Positions 34,400-42,917 of a stretch of DNA of 64,000 nucleotides are shown here, piece by piece; within the stretch, counting starts at the first letter, position 1, and each line of letters begins with the position of its first letter. Source of the stretch: Bradyrhizobium hipponense (GTDB taxonomy: Bacteria > Pseudomonadota > Alphaproteobacteria > Rhizobiales > Xanthobacteraceae); contig NZ_VSTH01000013.1 of NCBI RefSeq assembly GCF_008123965.1, positions 1 through 64,000 on the forward strand. The letters run 5' to 3'. The position numbers and the translations under genes are program-made. Under the pieces are notes generated by a model. The model did not search any database. It saw only the letters and a list, made by a program, of their open reading frames with translations, and had not been told where the DNA came from.

Positions 34400-35482
34400 T
34401 CAAACGTGGTCGTAATCCACCACCACCCGCGCCGACGAAGGCTTGGCCTGACAGGTGAGCACAAATCCGGCCTTCAGCTCCCAGGGCTCCAGGGAATAGT
34501 TGATATCCATCGGCGCCTCGCCCTCGACCAGCTTTGCGCGGCAGGTCGAGCACATGCCGCCCTTGCAGGCGAACGGCAGATCGATGCCGGCGCGCAACGC
34601 AGCATCGAGGATCGCCTCGTCGTCGGCGACCGGAACCTCGCGGCGCTTGCCGTCGATGATGAGGGAGGCGATCGCCTTCGGAGGCGCATCGGGAGCAACG
34701 GCCTTCTTCGGCCGCGGCTTGCCGCCGAATTCGGAGACGAACCGCTCGACATGGATGCGGTCACCGGCAATACCGAGCTCGCGGCAGGTTGCCTCGATCT
34801 CCTCGCTCATCCCTGGCGGACCGCAGACGAAGACATGATCGACGCTTTTCGCCGGCACCAGCGAGCGCAGCAGCACCCTCACCTTTTCTCCGTCGAGCCG
34901 GCCATGCAGGATCGGGATATCCTGTTCCTCGCCCGAGATGACGTGGAAGATCGAGAGGCGGTCGATGAAACGATCCTTCAATTCCTCGAGCGCTTCGAGG
35001 AACATGATGTTGTCGGTCGCGCGATTGCCATAGAATAGAAAGAAGCGGCTGTCCGGCTCGCGCGCCAGCACACCCTTGACGATCGACAGGATCGGCGTGA
35101 TGCCTGAGCCTGCGGCAAAGCCGACATGGACGCGCGCGCTGTCGGCCGGCGGGATTGCACCGAAACGACCGGTCGGCGTCATCACGTCGAGTTCGTCGCC
35201 GCATTTCAACTCGTCGGCCGCCCAGCTCGAAAACGCACCGCCGTCGACCTTCTTCACGGCGATGCGGATTTCGCCGTCGTCAGGACCGGAGCAGATGGAA
35301 TACGAGCGTCGCACCTCCTCGCCGTCGAAGGTGGTGCGGAGCGTGAGGTATTGGCCGGGAGCGAAGGCGTAGTCGCTCTTCAGCTCCGATGGAATGGCGA
35401 AGGTCATCGACACGGCGTCCGCCGCCTCGCGGCGGAGATCGTTGACGGCCAGACGATGGAAGCGCGGTGCGGTTGCTGACAT
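34400..35482 (-). CDS. paaE: Phenylacetyl-CoA epoxidase reductase subunit PaaE
   Basis: A 360-residue reductase that passes electrons from NADPH to the PaaAC oxygenase. The FAD domain has YLTLRTTFDGEEVRRSYS, the NAD(P) domain has GFAAGSGITPILSIVK and HVFVCGPPGMSEEI, and the C-terminal plant-type 2Fe-2S ferredoxin has FACKGGMCSTCRAKL and a last Cys in VLTCQAK. The ATG at 35482 was chosen over 35491 because it begins nearer the homologous region, and the call is not secure. A 117-base palindromic repeat separates it from paaD. Confidence 0.95.
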   Translation of the reverse strand: MSATAPRFHRLAVNDLRREAADAVSMTFAIPSELKSDYAFAPGQYLTLRTTFDGEEVRRSYSICSGPDDGEIRIAVKKVDGGAFSSWAADELKCGDELDVMTPTGRFGAIPPADSARVHVGFAAGSGITPILSIVKGVLAREPDSRFFLFYGNRATDNIMFLEALEELKDRFIDRLSIFHVISGEEQDIPILHGRLDGEKVRVLLRSLVPAKSVDHVFVCGPPGMSEEIEATCRELGIAGDRIHVERFVSEFGGKPRPKKAVAPDAPPKAIASLIIDGKRREVPVADDEAILDAALRAGIDLPFACKGGMCSTCRAKLVEGEAPMDINYSLEPWELKAGFVLTCQAKPSSARVVVDYDHV

Positions 35483-35510
35483 CACGGGCATTCTAAATTT
35501 AAGCCACAAC

Positions 35511-35627
35511 CGTCATTGCGAGGAGCTCGCGACAAAATTGCGAAGCAATTTTGCGCTGATGCGACGAAGCAATCCAGACTGTCGCCGCGGAGGCAGTCTG
35601 GATTGCTTCGCTTCGCTCGCAATGACG
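35511..35627. repeat. REP-like palindromic element, copy 2 (with inner insertion)
   Basis: Arms CGTCATTGCGAGGAGCTCGC and GCTTCGCTCGCAATGACG enclose GAAGCAATCCAGACTG/CAGTCTGGATTGCTTC. The left arm carries an added inner hairpin (AAAATTGCGAAGCAATTTT). It lies between paaD and paaE inside the paa operon. Confidence 0.85.
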
Positions 35628-35651
35628 ATTGGGGTTGGCATCGTGCGTCTC

Positions 35652-36155
35652 TCAATGACACTTGAAATAGTCGAACGGTTCGCGGCAGGCCTTGCAGCGC
35701 CAGAGCGCCTTGCAGGAGGTCGAGCCGAACTCGGACAGAAGCTCGGTGTTGCCCGACCCGCATTGCGGGCATTCGACTGCCTGCTCGCCGAACAGCGCGC
35801 GGCGTGAGTTCGAGGCTTGGGGCGGCGCAATGCCGTAGGCGCGCAGCTTCCGGCGTCCCTCTTCGCTCATCCAGTCCGTGGTCCAGGCCGGCGACAGCAC
35901 GGTGCGCACGCTTGGACGGCCGAAGCCGGCGCGCTCCAGCGCCAGCTCGATTTCGAGCGCGATCATGTTCATGGCCGGGCAACCCGAGTAGGTTGGGGTG
36001 ATCGCGACCTCGACATGATCTCCATCGAGAACAACATCGCGCAGCACTCCGAGATCGGCAATGGTCAGCACTGGAATTTCGGGATCAACCACGCTCGCCG
36101 CGGCGTCCCAGGCGCGCTGGCGCAGCTCGGCATTCCTGTTCAGCACGGTCACCAT
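35652..36155 (-). CDS. paaD: Phenylacetyl-CoA epoxidase assembly protein PaaD
   Basis: A 167-residue protein with an MIP18/DUF59 domain (AAASVVDPEIPVLTIADLG, TYSGCPAMNMI). A C-terminal Cys-rich metal-binding part reads VECPQCGSGNTELL and WRCKACREPFDYFKC. PaaD is needed for maturation of the epoxidase iron centre or clusters. The start overlaps the paaC stop by 7 bases, as usual in paa operons. Confidence 0.95.
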   Translation of the reverse strand: MVTVLNRNAELRQRAWDAAASVVDPEIPVLTIADLGVLRDVVLDGDHVEVAITPTYSGCPAMNMIALEIELALERAGFGRPSVRTVLSPAWTTDWMSEEGRRKLRAYGIAPPQASNSRRALFGEQAVECPQCGSGNTELLSEFGSTSCKALWRCKACREPFDYFKCH

Positions 36156-36925
36156 GTCAGCCCCGGGAATGTGCGCTGCATCGATTGCAGCTCGCTGAGG
36201 AGATGGCCGAGATGCTCGCTGTGCCGGCCGACACGGCCGCCCTGCTGCATCCAGTCGTTTTGCGGCAACGTGAGCGTGGCTTCACCGATCACGCCCGTGA
36301 CGGTGTTCAGCCAGCGATCGCGCAGGCCCTCGGGGTCGATCGCGATACCGGCATGGATCAGGCTGCGCTCGCCGGCATCGACCGCAAACATCTCGCCGGA
36401 GAAGGCCCAGAGATAATCGATCGCGGCCTGCGCGCGGGCGTGGCTTTCTTCCGTACCGTCGCCGAGCCGGATGATCCATTCCGAGGCATGGCGAAGATGA
36501 TAGGCGCTCTCCTTCTCGGATTTCGCAGCAATGGCGGCCAGCGTCGCATCGCGCGAGTTCATCATCGCGCGCCAGTAGAGGTCGGCGAAGGCGGAATAGA
36601 AGAACTGCCGCACCAGCGTCTGCGCACAATCGCCGTTCGGCTGCTCGACCAGCAGCAGGTTGCGATACTGGCGCACGTCGCGCAAGTAAGCGAGCTTGTC
36701 CTCGTCGTTGTCCTTGCCTTCGATCTTGGCCGCGTAAGTATAGAGCTCGCGCGCCTGCCCGATGAGATCGAGCGCGATGTTGGAGAGCGCCATGTCCTCT
36801 TCCAGCATCGGCGCATGCCCGCACCATTCCGACAGCCGGTGGCCGAGGATCAGCGCGTCGTCGGCGCGGCGCAGCGCGTACAGCACCTGCGGCGTTTCAG
36901 AGACCTGGATGTTGGCGACGGACAT
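36149..36925 (-). CDS. paaC: Phenylacetyl-CoA epoxidase structural subunit PaaC
   Basis: A 258-residue ferritin-like protein that pairs with PaaA. It has the PaaC pattern (LYALRRADDALILGHRLSEW, MALSNIALDLIGQARELYTY) and lacks the full set of diiron ligands, consistent with its role as the non-catalytic partner. The start ATG at 36925 overlaps the paaB stop (TGATG); a GTG one codon upstream is possible. Confidence 0.95.
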   Translation of the reverse strand: MSVANIQVSETPQVLYALRRADDALILGHRLSEWCGHAPMLEEDMALSNIALDLIGQARELYTYAAKIEGKDNDEDKLAYLRDVRQYRNLLLVEQPNGDCAQTLVRQFFYSAFADLYWRAMMNSRDATLAAIAAKSEKESAYHLRHASEWIIRLGDGTEESHARAQAAIDYLWAFSGEMFAVDAGERSLIHAGIAIDPEGLRDRWLNTVTGVIGEATLTLPQNDWMQQGGRVGRHSEHLGHLLSELQSMQRTFPGLTW

Positions 36926-37212
36926 CACATGTGGCCCACTTCGTCCGGCACCTCATAGAACGTCGGGTGCCGATAAATCTTCGTCTCCGCCGGTTCGAAC
37001 ATCATCCCCTTTTCGGCAGGATCGCTCGCGGTGATCGCAGTCGACGGCACCACCCAGATCGAGAGGCCCTCGCCGCGGCGGGTGTAGATATCACGAGCGG
37101 CCTGGAGCGCCATCGTGGCGTCGCTCGCGTGCAGGGAGCCCACATGCTTGTGCGCAAGCCCGTTGCGGCTGCGAATGAAGACTTCCCACAGCGGCGTGTT
37201 CGGCGTGGCCAT
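36925..37212 (-). CDS. paaB: Phenylacetyl-CoA epoxidase subunit PaaB
   Basis: A 95-residue subunit of the phenylacetyl-CoA monooxygenase complex, needed for its assembly. PLWEVFIRSRNGLAHKHVGS and RDIYTRRGEGLSIWVVPS are the conserved parts, and the length equals that of characterised PaaB proteins. The ATG at 37212 is chosen by homology. It follows paaA by 10 bases. Confidence 0.95.
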   Translation of the reverse strand: MATPNTPLWEVFIRSRNGLAHKHVGSLHASDATMALQAARDIYTRRGEGLSIWVVPSTAITASDPAEKGMMFEPAETKIYRHPTFYEVPDEVGHM

Positions 37213-37222
37213 CGCGATCTCC

Positions 37223-38215
37223 CTACTCGGCCGCTTGCGCGGTCTGACGATGCGCACGCTTCGCGGCATACGCAGCAGCAGCCTCGCGCACCCAGGCGCC
37301 GTCCTCATGGGCCTTGCGGCGTGCGGCCATGCGGTCACGGTTGCAGGGGCCATTGCCGGCAAGCACCTGCTTGAACTCGGTCCAGTCGATCTCGCTGTAG
37401 CGCCAATGCCCGTCGGCATCCTGCGTCATATCGGGATCGGGAATGGCGAGGCCGAGATATTGCGCCTGCGGCACGGTGGCATCGACGAATTTCTGGCGCA
37501 GCTCGTCGTTGGAGAAGCGCTTGATCTTCCACTTCGTCGAGGTGTCGCTGTGCTGGCTGGTGGCATCGGGCGGACCGAACATCATCAGCACCGGCCACCA
37601 CCACCTATTCAGTGCGTCCTGCGCCATCGCCTTCTGTTCGGCCGAGCCGCGGCAGAGCGTCAGCATGATCTCGTAACCCTGGCGCTGATGAAAGGACTCC
37701 TCCTTGCAGACGCGGATCATCGCGCGGGCATAGGGGCCATAGGAGCAGCGGCACAGCGGGATCTGGTTCATGATCGCGGCGCCGTCGACCAGCCAGCCGA
37801 TGGTGCCGATGTCGGCCCAGGTCAGCGTCGGATAGTTGAAGATCGAAGAATACTTGGCCTTGCCGGCGAGCATCGCGTCGACCAGCTCCTCGCGCGAGGT
37901 GCCGAGCGTCTCGGCAGCGGCATAGAGATAGAGCCCGTGGCCGCACTCGTCCTGCACTTTGGCCAGCAGCGCGGCCTTGCGGCGCAAGCTCGGCGCGCGC
38001 GTGATCCAGTTGCCCTCGGGCAGCATGCCGACGATTTCGGAATGGGCGTGCTGGGAGATCTGGCGCGTTAGCGTCTTGCGATAGGCCGCCGGCATCCAGT
38101 CATTCGGCTCGATGCGTTCCTCGGCATCGATGCGGGCCTGGAACTGTGCAGCACGCGCCACATCCTCGATATGGCGGTCGTCGGCCTCAGCCATATTCAG
38201 CGCTTGGGTATACAC
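37223..38215 (-). CDS. paaA: Phenylacetyl-CoA epoxidase catalytic subunit PaaA
   Basis: The diiron oxygenase subunit, 330 residues, which makes 1,2-epoxyphenylacetyl-CoA from phenylacetyl-CoA and oxygen. Metal-ligand motifs are visible as [15 protein letters not shown] and [23 protein letters not shown] abuts the ATG at 38221, so the GTG at 38215, six bases further on, is the better start. It leads the operon paaABCDE-paaI-paaK. Ring-opening and beta-oxidation genes (paaZ, paaG, paaH, paaJ) are not in the window. Confidence 0.95.
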   Translation of the reverse strand: MYTQALNMAEADDRHIEDVARAAQFQARIDAEERIEPNDWMPAAYRKTLTRQISQHAHSEIVGMLPEGNWITRAPSLRRKAALLAKVQDECGHGLYLYAAAETLGTSREELVDAMLAGKAKYSSIFNYPTLTWADIGTIGWLVDGAAIMNQIPLCRCSYGPYARAMIRVCKEESFHQRQGYEIMLTLCRGSAEQKAMAQDALNRWWWPVLMMFGPPDATSQHSDTSTKWKIKRFSNDELRQKFVDATVPQAQYLGLAIPDPDMTQDADGHWRYSEIDWTEFKQVLAGNGPCNRDRMAARRKAHEDGAWVREAAAAYAAKRAHRQTAQAAE

Positions 38216-38242
38216 GCGCATCCTCCCGAATTATTGGGAGAT

Positions 38243-38270
38243 AATATATAACAAGAATTAGTTCATGCAA
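38243..38270 (-). promoter_or_regulatory. Likely promoter of the paaABCDE operon
   Basis: In an AT-rich 77-base gap between paaX and paaA the minus strand has TTGCAT and TATATT separated by 16 bases, about 28 bases before the paaA start. No clear PaaX palindrome was recognised. Confidence 0.5.
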
Positions 38271-38292
38271 GATATTTCTGTAATATAAAAAG

Positions 38293-39159
38293 TCAGGCAC
38301 CAAACCTCCGTTCCAGGAGCTTTCGTGCCGGCGGCAATGGCCCTTTCTCGTTGGTTCCATGGCCGTCAAGCCATTGCTCCGATGGGGCAAGCAGTGCGCG
38401 ATAGATCTCGCCGCAGAGCTCGCGCGCCGCCCTGCCCGGCCAGTCCGCCGGCAGCAGACTGTCCGGCAGCAGCGGATCGCGCAGCACGACGCGGCGGTAG
38501 TAGTGGATCAGGAGGATACGCGCGGTGAACGCGTCGACATCGGACAGCTCCGTGCCGCGCCCGATCGCGGCGCGCAGCGGCTCGAACATTGTCACGAACT
38601 TCAGGTACGCGTCCGCAGTGCGGTCCAGCGGCCAGCTCGCCCTGAGCAGCCGGCGCCCGCTGTCGTCTTCGGCCGAGACTTCAAGACGAATGGCGCCAGC
38701 AGCTTCTTCCGGCACAGGGACGCCTGACGGGGCGACCCACACGCCCGGCAACGGGCTGCCGAAGCCGGCATTGCGCAGCGCTTCGCGCGAGGCATCACGG
38801 TCTTCGCCGTCGCCGATCAGCAAGAGCTCGAATCGGCCGGTCCAGTCCGACGGCGGCGGGTCGTAGATGTGACGCGTGGCAGCTTCAAACGTCTGGCGGC
38901 CCTTTTCAGCGAGACGATAAAAACTGTTGCGGCCGACCTTTTCGCGCGTCAGCCAGCCGTCGGCCGCAAGGCGCGACATCGCGGTGCGCACCACGCCGCC
39001 GTCGATCGCGAGGCCGTCGAAGAACTCAAGCAGCGTGCCGAGCCATACCGAGCCGCCACGCGGCACGATGGCATCGCCGAACATGGTGATGACGATGGAG
39101 CCGGTGCGAGACGGCTCGCGCTTGAGCTGATCGACGATGCGGGAGAGCGGATGCGCCAT
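38293..39159 (-). CDS. paaX: Phenylacetate-responsive repressor PaaX
   Basis: A 288-residue regulator with an N-terminal winged helix (SIVITMFGDAIVPRGGSVWL, VVRTAMSRLAADGWL, VGRNSFYRLAEKGRQ) and PaaX-type central and C-terminal domains. PaaX represses paa genes until phenylacetyl-CoA binds. The ATG at 39159 is preferred to an extension 12 codons longer. It lies immediately upstream of paaA on the same strand, the usual arrangement for controlling the operon. Confidence 0.92.
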   Translation of the reverse strand: MAHPLSRIVDQLKREPSRTGSIVITMFGDAIVPRGGSVWLGTLLEFFDGLAIDGGVVRTAMSRLAADGWLTREKVGRNSFYRLAEKGRQTFEAATRHIYDPPPSDWTGRFELLLIGDGEDRDASREALRNAGFGSPLPGVWVAPSGVPVPEEAAGAIRLEVSAEDDSGRRLLRASWPLDRTADAYLKFVTMFEPLRAAIGRGTELSDVDAFTARILLIHYYRRVVLRDPLLPDSLLPADWPGRAARELCGEIYRALLAPSEQWLDGHGTNEKGPLPPARKLLERRFGA

Positions 39160-39261
39160 ACGCGAGCCATAGCGCGTTTGGTGCAGGCGCGACAATGGAT
39201 GGGTGCGACGCTGTTACGTCTCCCTCTCCCCGTTCTTACGGGGAGCGGCGAAGAAAGTGCA

Positions 39262-40032
39262 TCACCTGTTCGGATCGGGATAAACCAGGCTGCGCCAGCC
39301 GGTACGGTCAAACGGCCGCCACGCGCCTTCCCGCTGCGCGAGGCGGTCGGCGACCGCATAAACCGCAGCCGGATGGTGGCCCATGCCACAATGGCTGCTC
39401 TCGACCTCGATGCTCTCGGTCTCGGCGCCCGTCTTCTCCATGCAGCCCTGCCAGGCGCAGACGCCGTCGGTGCGGCTGAAGATCGCGGTGGTCGGTACCG
39501 GCGGCGGAACGGCAAGTTCGCCGCCAAAGCGCGGATCGACCTGATCGGCGCGTTGTCCGCTGGCCCATTCGTAGACGCGCCAGGCATTGGTCGATTTGGG
39601 ATCGCCCGCAAAGGGGCTGCCGAGCGTGATCACCTGGCGCACGCGCTCCGGCATCATCTTGGCAAGCTGGCGCGCATAGAGTCCGCCGAGGCTCCAGCCG
39701 ACCAGGCTGATCTTGCGGCCATGGGTGTGGTTGAGCTCATGGAGCAGATCGACCATCGCATTTTGCACGCCAGGGCGCAGGCCATAGTTGCGGCCCTGAC
39801 GCCAGCCGGTCACCGCATAGCCCTTGTTCGTCAGGAACGATCGCAGCGGGCGCGTAGACATGTCGGAGGCCACGAGACCGGGCAGCACCAGAACCGGGTG
39901 CCCGTCGCCACGTGGGGCGAGGCTGAGCAGCGGCAACGCGCCGAGGAATGCGCCGAGTTCGTGGATCGCGCGCCCCTCCAGAAACATCAGGGTGCGGGAC
40001 GGCGGATGCAGCGTCTGGGCAGCAGCGGTCAT
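39262..40032 (-). CDS. Alpha/beta hydrolase (lipase-like), paralogue 1
   Basis: A 256-residue hydrolase with the nucleophile elbow VGWSLGGLYAR (Ser114) and a His near HCGMGHHPAAVYAVADR. Conserved blocks APRGDGHPVLVLPGLVASD and ITLGSPFAGDP are shared with the hydrolase at 52749-53549, so the two are paralogues. The ATG at 40032 with GAGG upstream was chosen over a longer Arg-rich start. There is no signal peptide. It lies between paaX and a DUF445 gene; substrate unknown, perhaps a lipid or polyester. Confidence 0.83.
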   Translation of the reverse strand: MTAAAQTLHPPSRTLMFLEGRAIHELGAFLGALPLLSLAPRGDGHPVLVLPGLVASDMSTRPLRSFLTNKGYAVTGWRQGRNYGLRPGVQNAMVDLLHELNHTHGRKISLVGWSLGGLYARQLAKMMPERVRQVITLGSPFAGDPKSTNAWRVYEWASGQRADQVDPRFGGELAVPPPVPTTAIFSRTDGVCAWQGCMEKTGAETESIEVESSHCGMGHHPAAVYAVADRLAQREGAWRPFDRTGWRSLVYPDPNR

Positions 40033-40219
40033 CAATTTTCCTCTGAAAAGGCTCCGGCCGCGATGCCGGAAAATGGACATGAATTCCAATACGCCGGCGT
40101 CTCGAACGTTCCGCAACGCAACATGAATCAGCTAGGCGGCCGGTTCCACACATTCAAGCCGGTGGCGCGTGGGGCGACAATAGGCCTGCACGTTAATGCG
40201 AGCCGCCGTGATGCAAAAG

Positions 40220-41506
40220 TCACAGCAATCGAAGCAGGAATTCTACGGAGTAAAGGGCAAGGCCGGCGAGTCCACCGATCAGCGAGCCGTTGAATCGGAT
40301 GTATTGCAGGTCGCGCCCTATGTTGATTTCGATCAGCGAAATCAGCTGCGTCATATTCCACGACTTGACCTGGTCGGAGATGAAGGTCGAGACGCCGCTT
40401 TTCTGGTCGGCGACGACGCTGCGCAGCACCGTCACCAGCCCCTTGTTGATCTCGCCGCGCAGCTCGGCATCGCCAGCCAGGGCTTCACCGGCGGAGACGA
40501 ACACGCCGGCGAGATGATGCTGCAACACCTGCGTCTCGCCCGATGCGCTGCGCTCGATGAAGGAGCGCGTGTTGGCCCAGACGGTGCGGGCGAGGTCGGC
40601 AAGCTCGGGGCGCGCCAGCAGATCGCGCTTCAGGCCGTCGATGCGATCGACATAGGCCCGATCGGTGCCGAGCCGGTCGACGAAGGTCAGCACCATGCGG
40701 TCGAACTCGCCGCGGAACGGGTGCTTCGGATCGGCCCGCACTTCGTCGAAGAAGGCCGTCGCCGACGCCACGATCTTGTTCACCAGAAACTTGTCGGCGC
40801 GGTAGAGCCTGAGCAGGGTCGGCAATTCCGCGCGGACCTTGTCGCGGATCATCGCCATCGTCTCCTTCTGATGCAGCGTGTCGTGCATCACGCGCAGGAG
40901 ATCGTCGAACAGGATCTGGTGCCGTCCTTCCGCGACGAAGCCGCGCAGCGTGCCGGCGGCGAGCGGCGCAAGATCGATCGCCTGGAGCTGCGAGGACATG
41001 CGGCGGACGATGAAGGTCATCAGGCCGGAGCTTTCGGTCGCCGAGAACGCCTCCGGCAGCAGGCGGAGCGCGAAGCGCGCGAGATCGTCGCTGCGCTTGC
41101 GGTCGCGGAGCCAATCGGCAACGAAGGAGCCGAAGTCGATCTCCTTCAGCTTGGCCTCGACCGGACCGGCCTCGAGAAAATGCACCTGGATGAATTCGCC
41201 CAGCTTGTCGGCGATGCGGGACTGGTTGCTCTGGATGATCGCGGTGTGCGGGATCGGCAGGCCGAGCGGCCGCTTGAACAGCGCGACCACCGCATACCAG
41301 TCCGCAATACCTCCGATGGTCGCCGCTTCCGCGAAGGCGGCGATGAAGCCGAATACGGGATGCACGGGCAACAACCATTTCGCGACAACGAACAGCCCGA
41401 GCGTCGAGGCCAGCACCAACGTGGCCAACGCCTTGACGCGCCGCAGCTCGGCCGCGCGCTCGGTGTCGCCGGGGGTATCGAAAGAGAAGGTGGCGGGTGG
41501 AGTCAT
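40220..41506 (-). CDS. DUF445-family membrane protein
   Basis: A 428-residue protein. Two membrane segments lie near the N-terminus (ALATLVLASTLGLFVVAKWL and VFGFIAAFAEAATIGGIADW) and one at the very end (GSLIGGLAGLALYSVEFLL). A long helical, charged middle lies between. GGIADWYAVVALFKRPLG is the DUF445 signature. Function of the family is not established. The ATG at 41506 is used; a GTG one codon earlier is possible. A palindromic repeat lies just upstream. Confidence 0.82.
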   Translation of the reverse strand: MTPPATFSFDTPGDTERAAELRRVKALATLVLASTLGLFVVAKWLLPVHPVFGFIAAFAEAATIGGIADWYAVVALFKRPLGLPIPHTAIIQSNQSRIADKLGEFIQVHFLEAGPVEAKLKEIDFGSFVADWLRDRKRSDDLARFALRLLPEAFSATESSGLMTFIVRRMSSQLQAIDLAPLAAGTLRGFVAEGRHQILFDDLLRVMHDTLHQKETMAMIRDKVRAELPTLLRLYRADKFLVNKIVASATAFFDEVRADPKHPFRGEFDRMVLTFVDRLGTDRAYVDRIDGLKRDLLARPELADLARTVWANTRSFIERSASGETQVLQHHLAGVFVSAGEALAGDAELRGEINKGLVTVLRSVVADQKSGVSTFISDQVKSWNMTQLISLIEINIGRDLQYIRFNGSLIGGLAGLALYSVEFLLRLL

Positions 41507-41524
41507 CACTGCATCACACTACGC

Positions 41525-41604
41525 CGTCATTGCGAGCGAAGCGAAGCAATCCAGACCGTCTCCGTGGAAAGACTCTGGATTGCTTCGCTTCGCTCGCAAT
41601 GACG
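41525..41604. repeat. REP-like palindromic element, copy 3
   Basis: The most regular copy: CGTCATTGCGAGCGAAGCG then AAGCAATCCAGA, a short centre, TCTGGATTGCTT and CGCTTCGCTCGCAATGACG. It separates the DUF445 gene from the phasin terminator. Confidence 0.87.
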
Positions 41605-41611
41605 GCGGCGC

Positions 41612-41640
41612 AAAAACAAGGCCCGCCGAAGCGGGCCTTA
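41612..41640 (-). terminator. Rho-independent terminator of the phasin gene
   Basis: On the minus strand AAGGCCCGC, a TTCG loop and GCGGGCCTT are followed by GTTTTTG. It stands 29 bases after the phasin stop. Confidence 0.8.
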
Positions 41641-41668
41641 AAATTCAGTTCTCACCTCAGACGCGCAA

Positions 41669-42124
41669 TCAGGCGGTCTTGGTGTAGGCCTTGGCGAAAT
41701 TGTCCTGAGCGGACTTCGCGCCGTTGGCGGCGAGCTTGCCGAGATAGTCAGTGGTCGCCTTGGCGCGCGAGACGAACGCTTCGCCACGCGCACGGAGCAT
41801 GTCCGACTGGATCTGGACAGCTTCGTTGATCGACTTGGCCGACGCGAGCTTGTCGATGCCTGCGAAGAACGCCTCGGCGTCCTCATAGATCGCCTGCTGG
41901 ATGTTGCGGCTGATCTTGCCGGCCTCGGTGACGGATTCGGTCACGGCATTCTCGATGACCGCGGTCACGCGCTCGGAGCCGGCGAAAACCTCGGCAGCAC
42001 GATCCTTGGCGGTGTTGGCCGACTTCTTGACGAACTCGCGGGCAGCCTCAGGAACGTCCAGGTTCTGGATGTTCTTGAACGCGTCCTTGAAGCCCTCGAA
42101 AGCGGTGTTGGTCTCGGTGGTCAT
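41669..42124 (-). CDS. Phasin (PHA granule-associated protein)
   Basis: A 151-residue, almost wholly helical protein without cysteines, matching the phasin_2 family (FEGFKDAFKNIQNLDVPEAA, then REFVKKSANTAKDRA; later DMLRARGEAFVSRAKATTDY). Phasins coat polyhydroxyalkanoate granules and control their number and size. It has its own GGAGAG ribosome site, a terminator, and an upstream palindrome at 42218-42233. It lies next to the PHA synthase operon on the same strand. Confidence 0.88.
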   Translation of the reverse strand: MTTETNTAFEGFKDAFKNIQNLDVPEAAREFVKKSANTAKDRAAEVFAGSERVTAVIENAVTESVTEAGKISRNIQQAIYEDAEAFFAGIDKLASAKSINEAVQIQSDMLRARGEAFVSRAKATTDYLGKLAANGAKSAQDNFAKAYTKTA

Positions 42125-42217
42125 TGGGTCTCTCCATCCTCATTGATTTGAGCTATGGGCTCACCCCGTCCGATTTGGCCCGGGGCACGGCTTATATGGC
42201 ATAGTTGATTGTGCAGT

Positions 42218-42233
42218 GCAATATAAATATTGC
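42218..42233. promoter_or_regulatory. Palindromic candidate operator upstream of the phasin gene
   Basis: GCAATAT-AA-ATATTGC is a perfect inverted repeat flanked by TGTGCAGT and GATGCG. It lies 94 bases before the phasin start in an AT-rich stretch. TGC-rich sites in front of phasin genes are bound by PhaR in alphaproteobacteria, so a PhaR site is likely by inference. Confidence 0.45.
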
Positions 42234-42323
42234 GATGCGATATCACGAAAACGTGATCAGCCTTAGGAACTGGCACTCTGCTGCCTTCCTGGTCGCTCGG
42301 TTCCAATTGGAGCGCGATGGGGC

Positions 42324-42917
42324 TCAGTGCTGGACGGCGCCTGGCAGCCCATAGGCCTCCATCTGGGCCTGGACCTGCGCGATGTTGTGGCCGAGTACGA
42401 CGATGTCGTGAGTCTTGCCGTCCACGTCCCGGACATGGTCCCGCAGCAGGGCCTCGGCTTTGAAGCCGAGGCTTTCGAACAGGGCGATCGCCGCCTGCTG
42501 ATCCACCGTCATCTGGACCGAGAGCTTTTCGAGACCGGCGCCGAGCGCGAGCGCAAAGGTCTCCTGCGACAGCGCCTTCCCGACCCCCTTGCCGCGGACA
42601 TCGGGCGAGACCACCATGCGGATCTCGCCGACATGGGGCGACCAGGAGTGGGGATCGCGCACCAGCGTGCCGCAGCCGACGACCTTGCCGTCCGTCACCG
42701 CGAGCAGGCTCGTGATAGCGCCGCGCTCGATCTCCTTGACCCAGGCCGAGAGCACCTTCGGCTCGCTGATGTTGCGCGGCAGGAAAAGGAGATCGTGGGT
42801 CGGCAGGCCCTTGCCGAAGGTGAGCACCGCGGCCTCGTCCGCCTGCGACATCAGGCGAATCTCGATATCGCCCGCCTCGGTCTTGATGCGACGCGGATAG
42901 GAACGCTGCTCGTTCAT
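42324..42917 (-). CDS. GNAT-family N-acetyltransferase
   Basis: A 197-residue acetyltransferase. The acetyl-CoA motif is MVVSPDVRGKGVGKALSQE, followed by a typical late block (VDQQAAIALFESLGFKAEAL). The ATG at 42917 overlaps the phaC stop (ATGA), which fixes both the start and the coupling. Substrate unknown. Translational coupling to a PHA synthase is unusual enough to suggest a link to polyester metabolism, possibly as a protein modifier. Confidence 0.85.
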   Translation of the reverse strand: MNEQRSYPRRIKTEAGDIEIRLMSQADEAAVLTFGKGLPTHDLLFLPRNISEPKVLSAWVKEIERGAITSLLAVTDGKVVGCGTLVRDPHSWSPHVGEIRMVVSPDVRGKGVGKALSQETFALALGAGLEKLSVQMTVDQQAAIALFESLGFKAEALLRDHVRDVDGKTHDIVVLGHNIAQVQAQMEAYGLPGAVQH

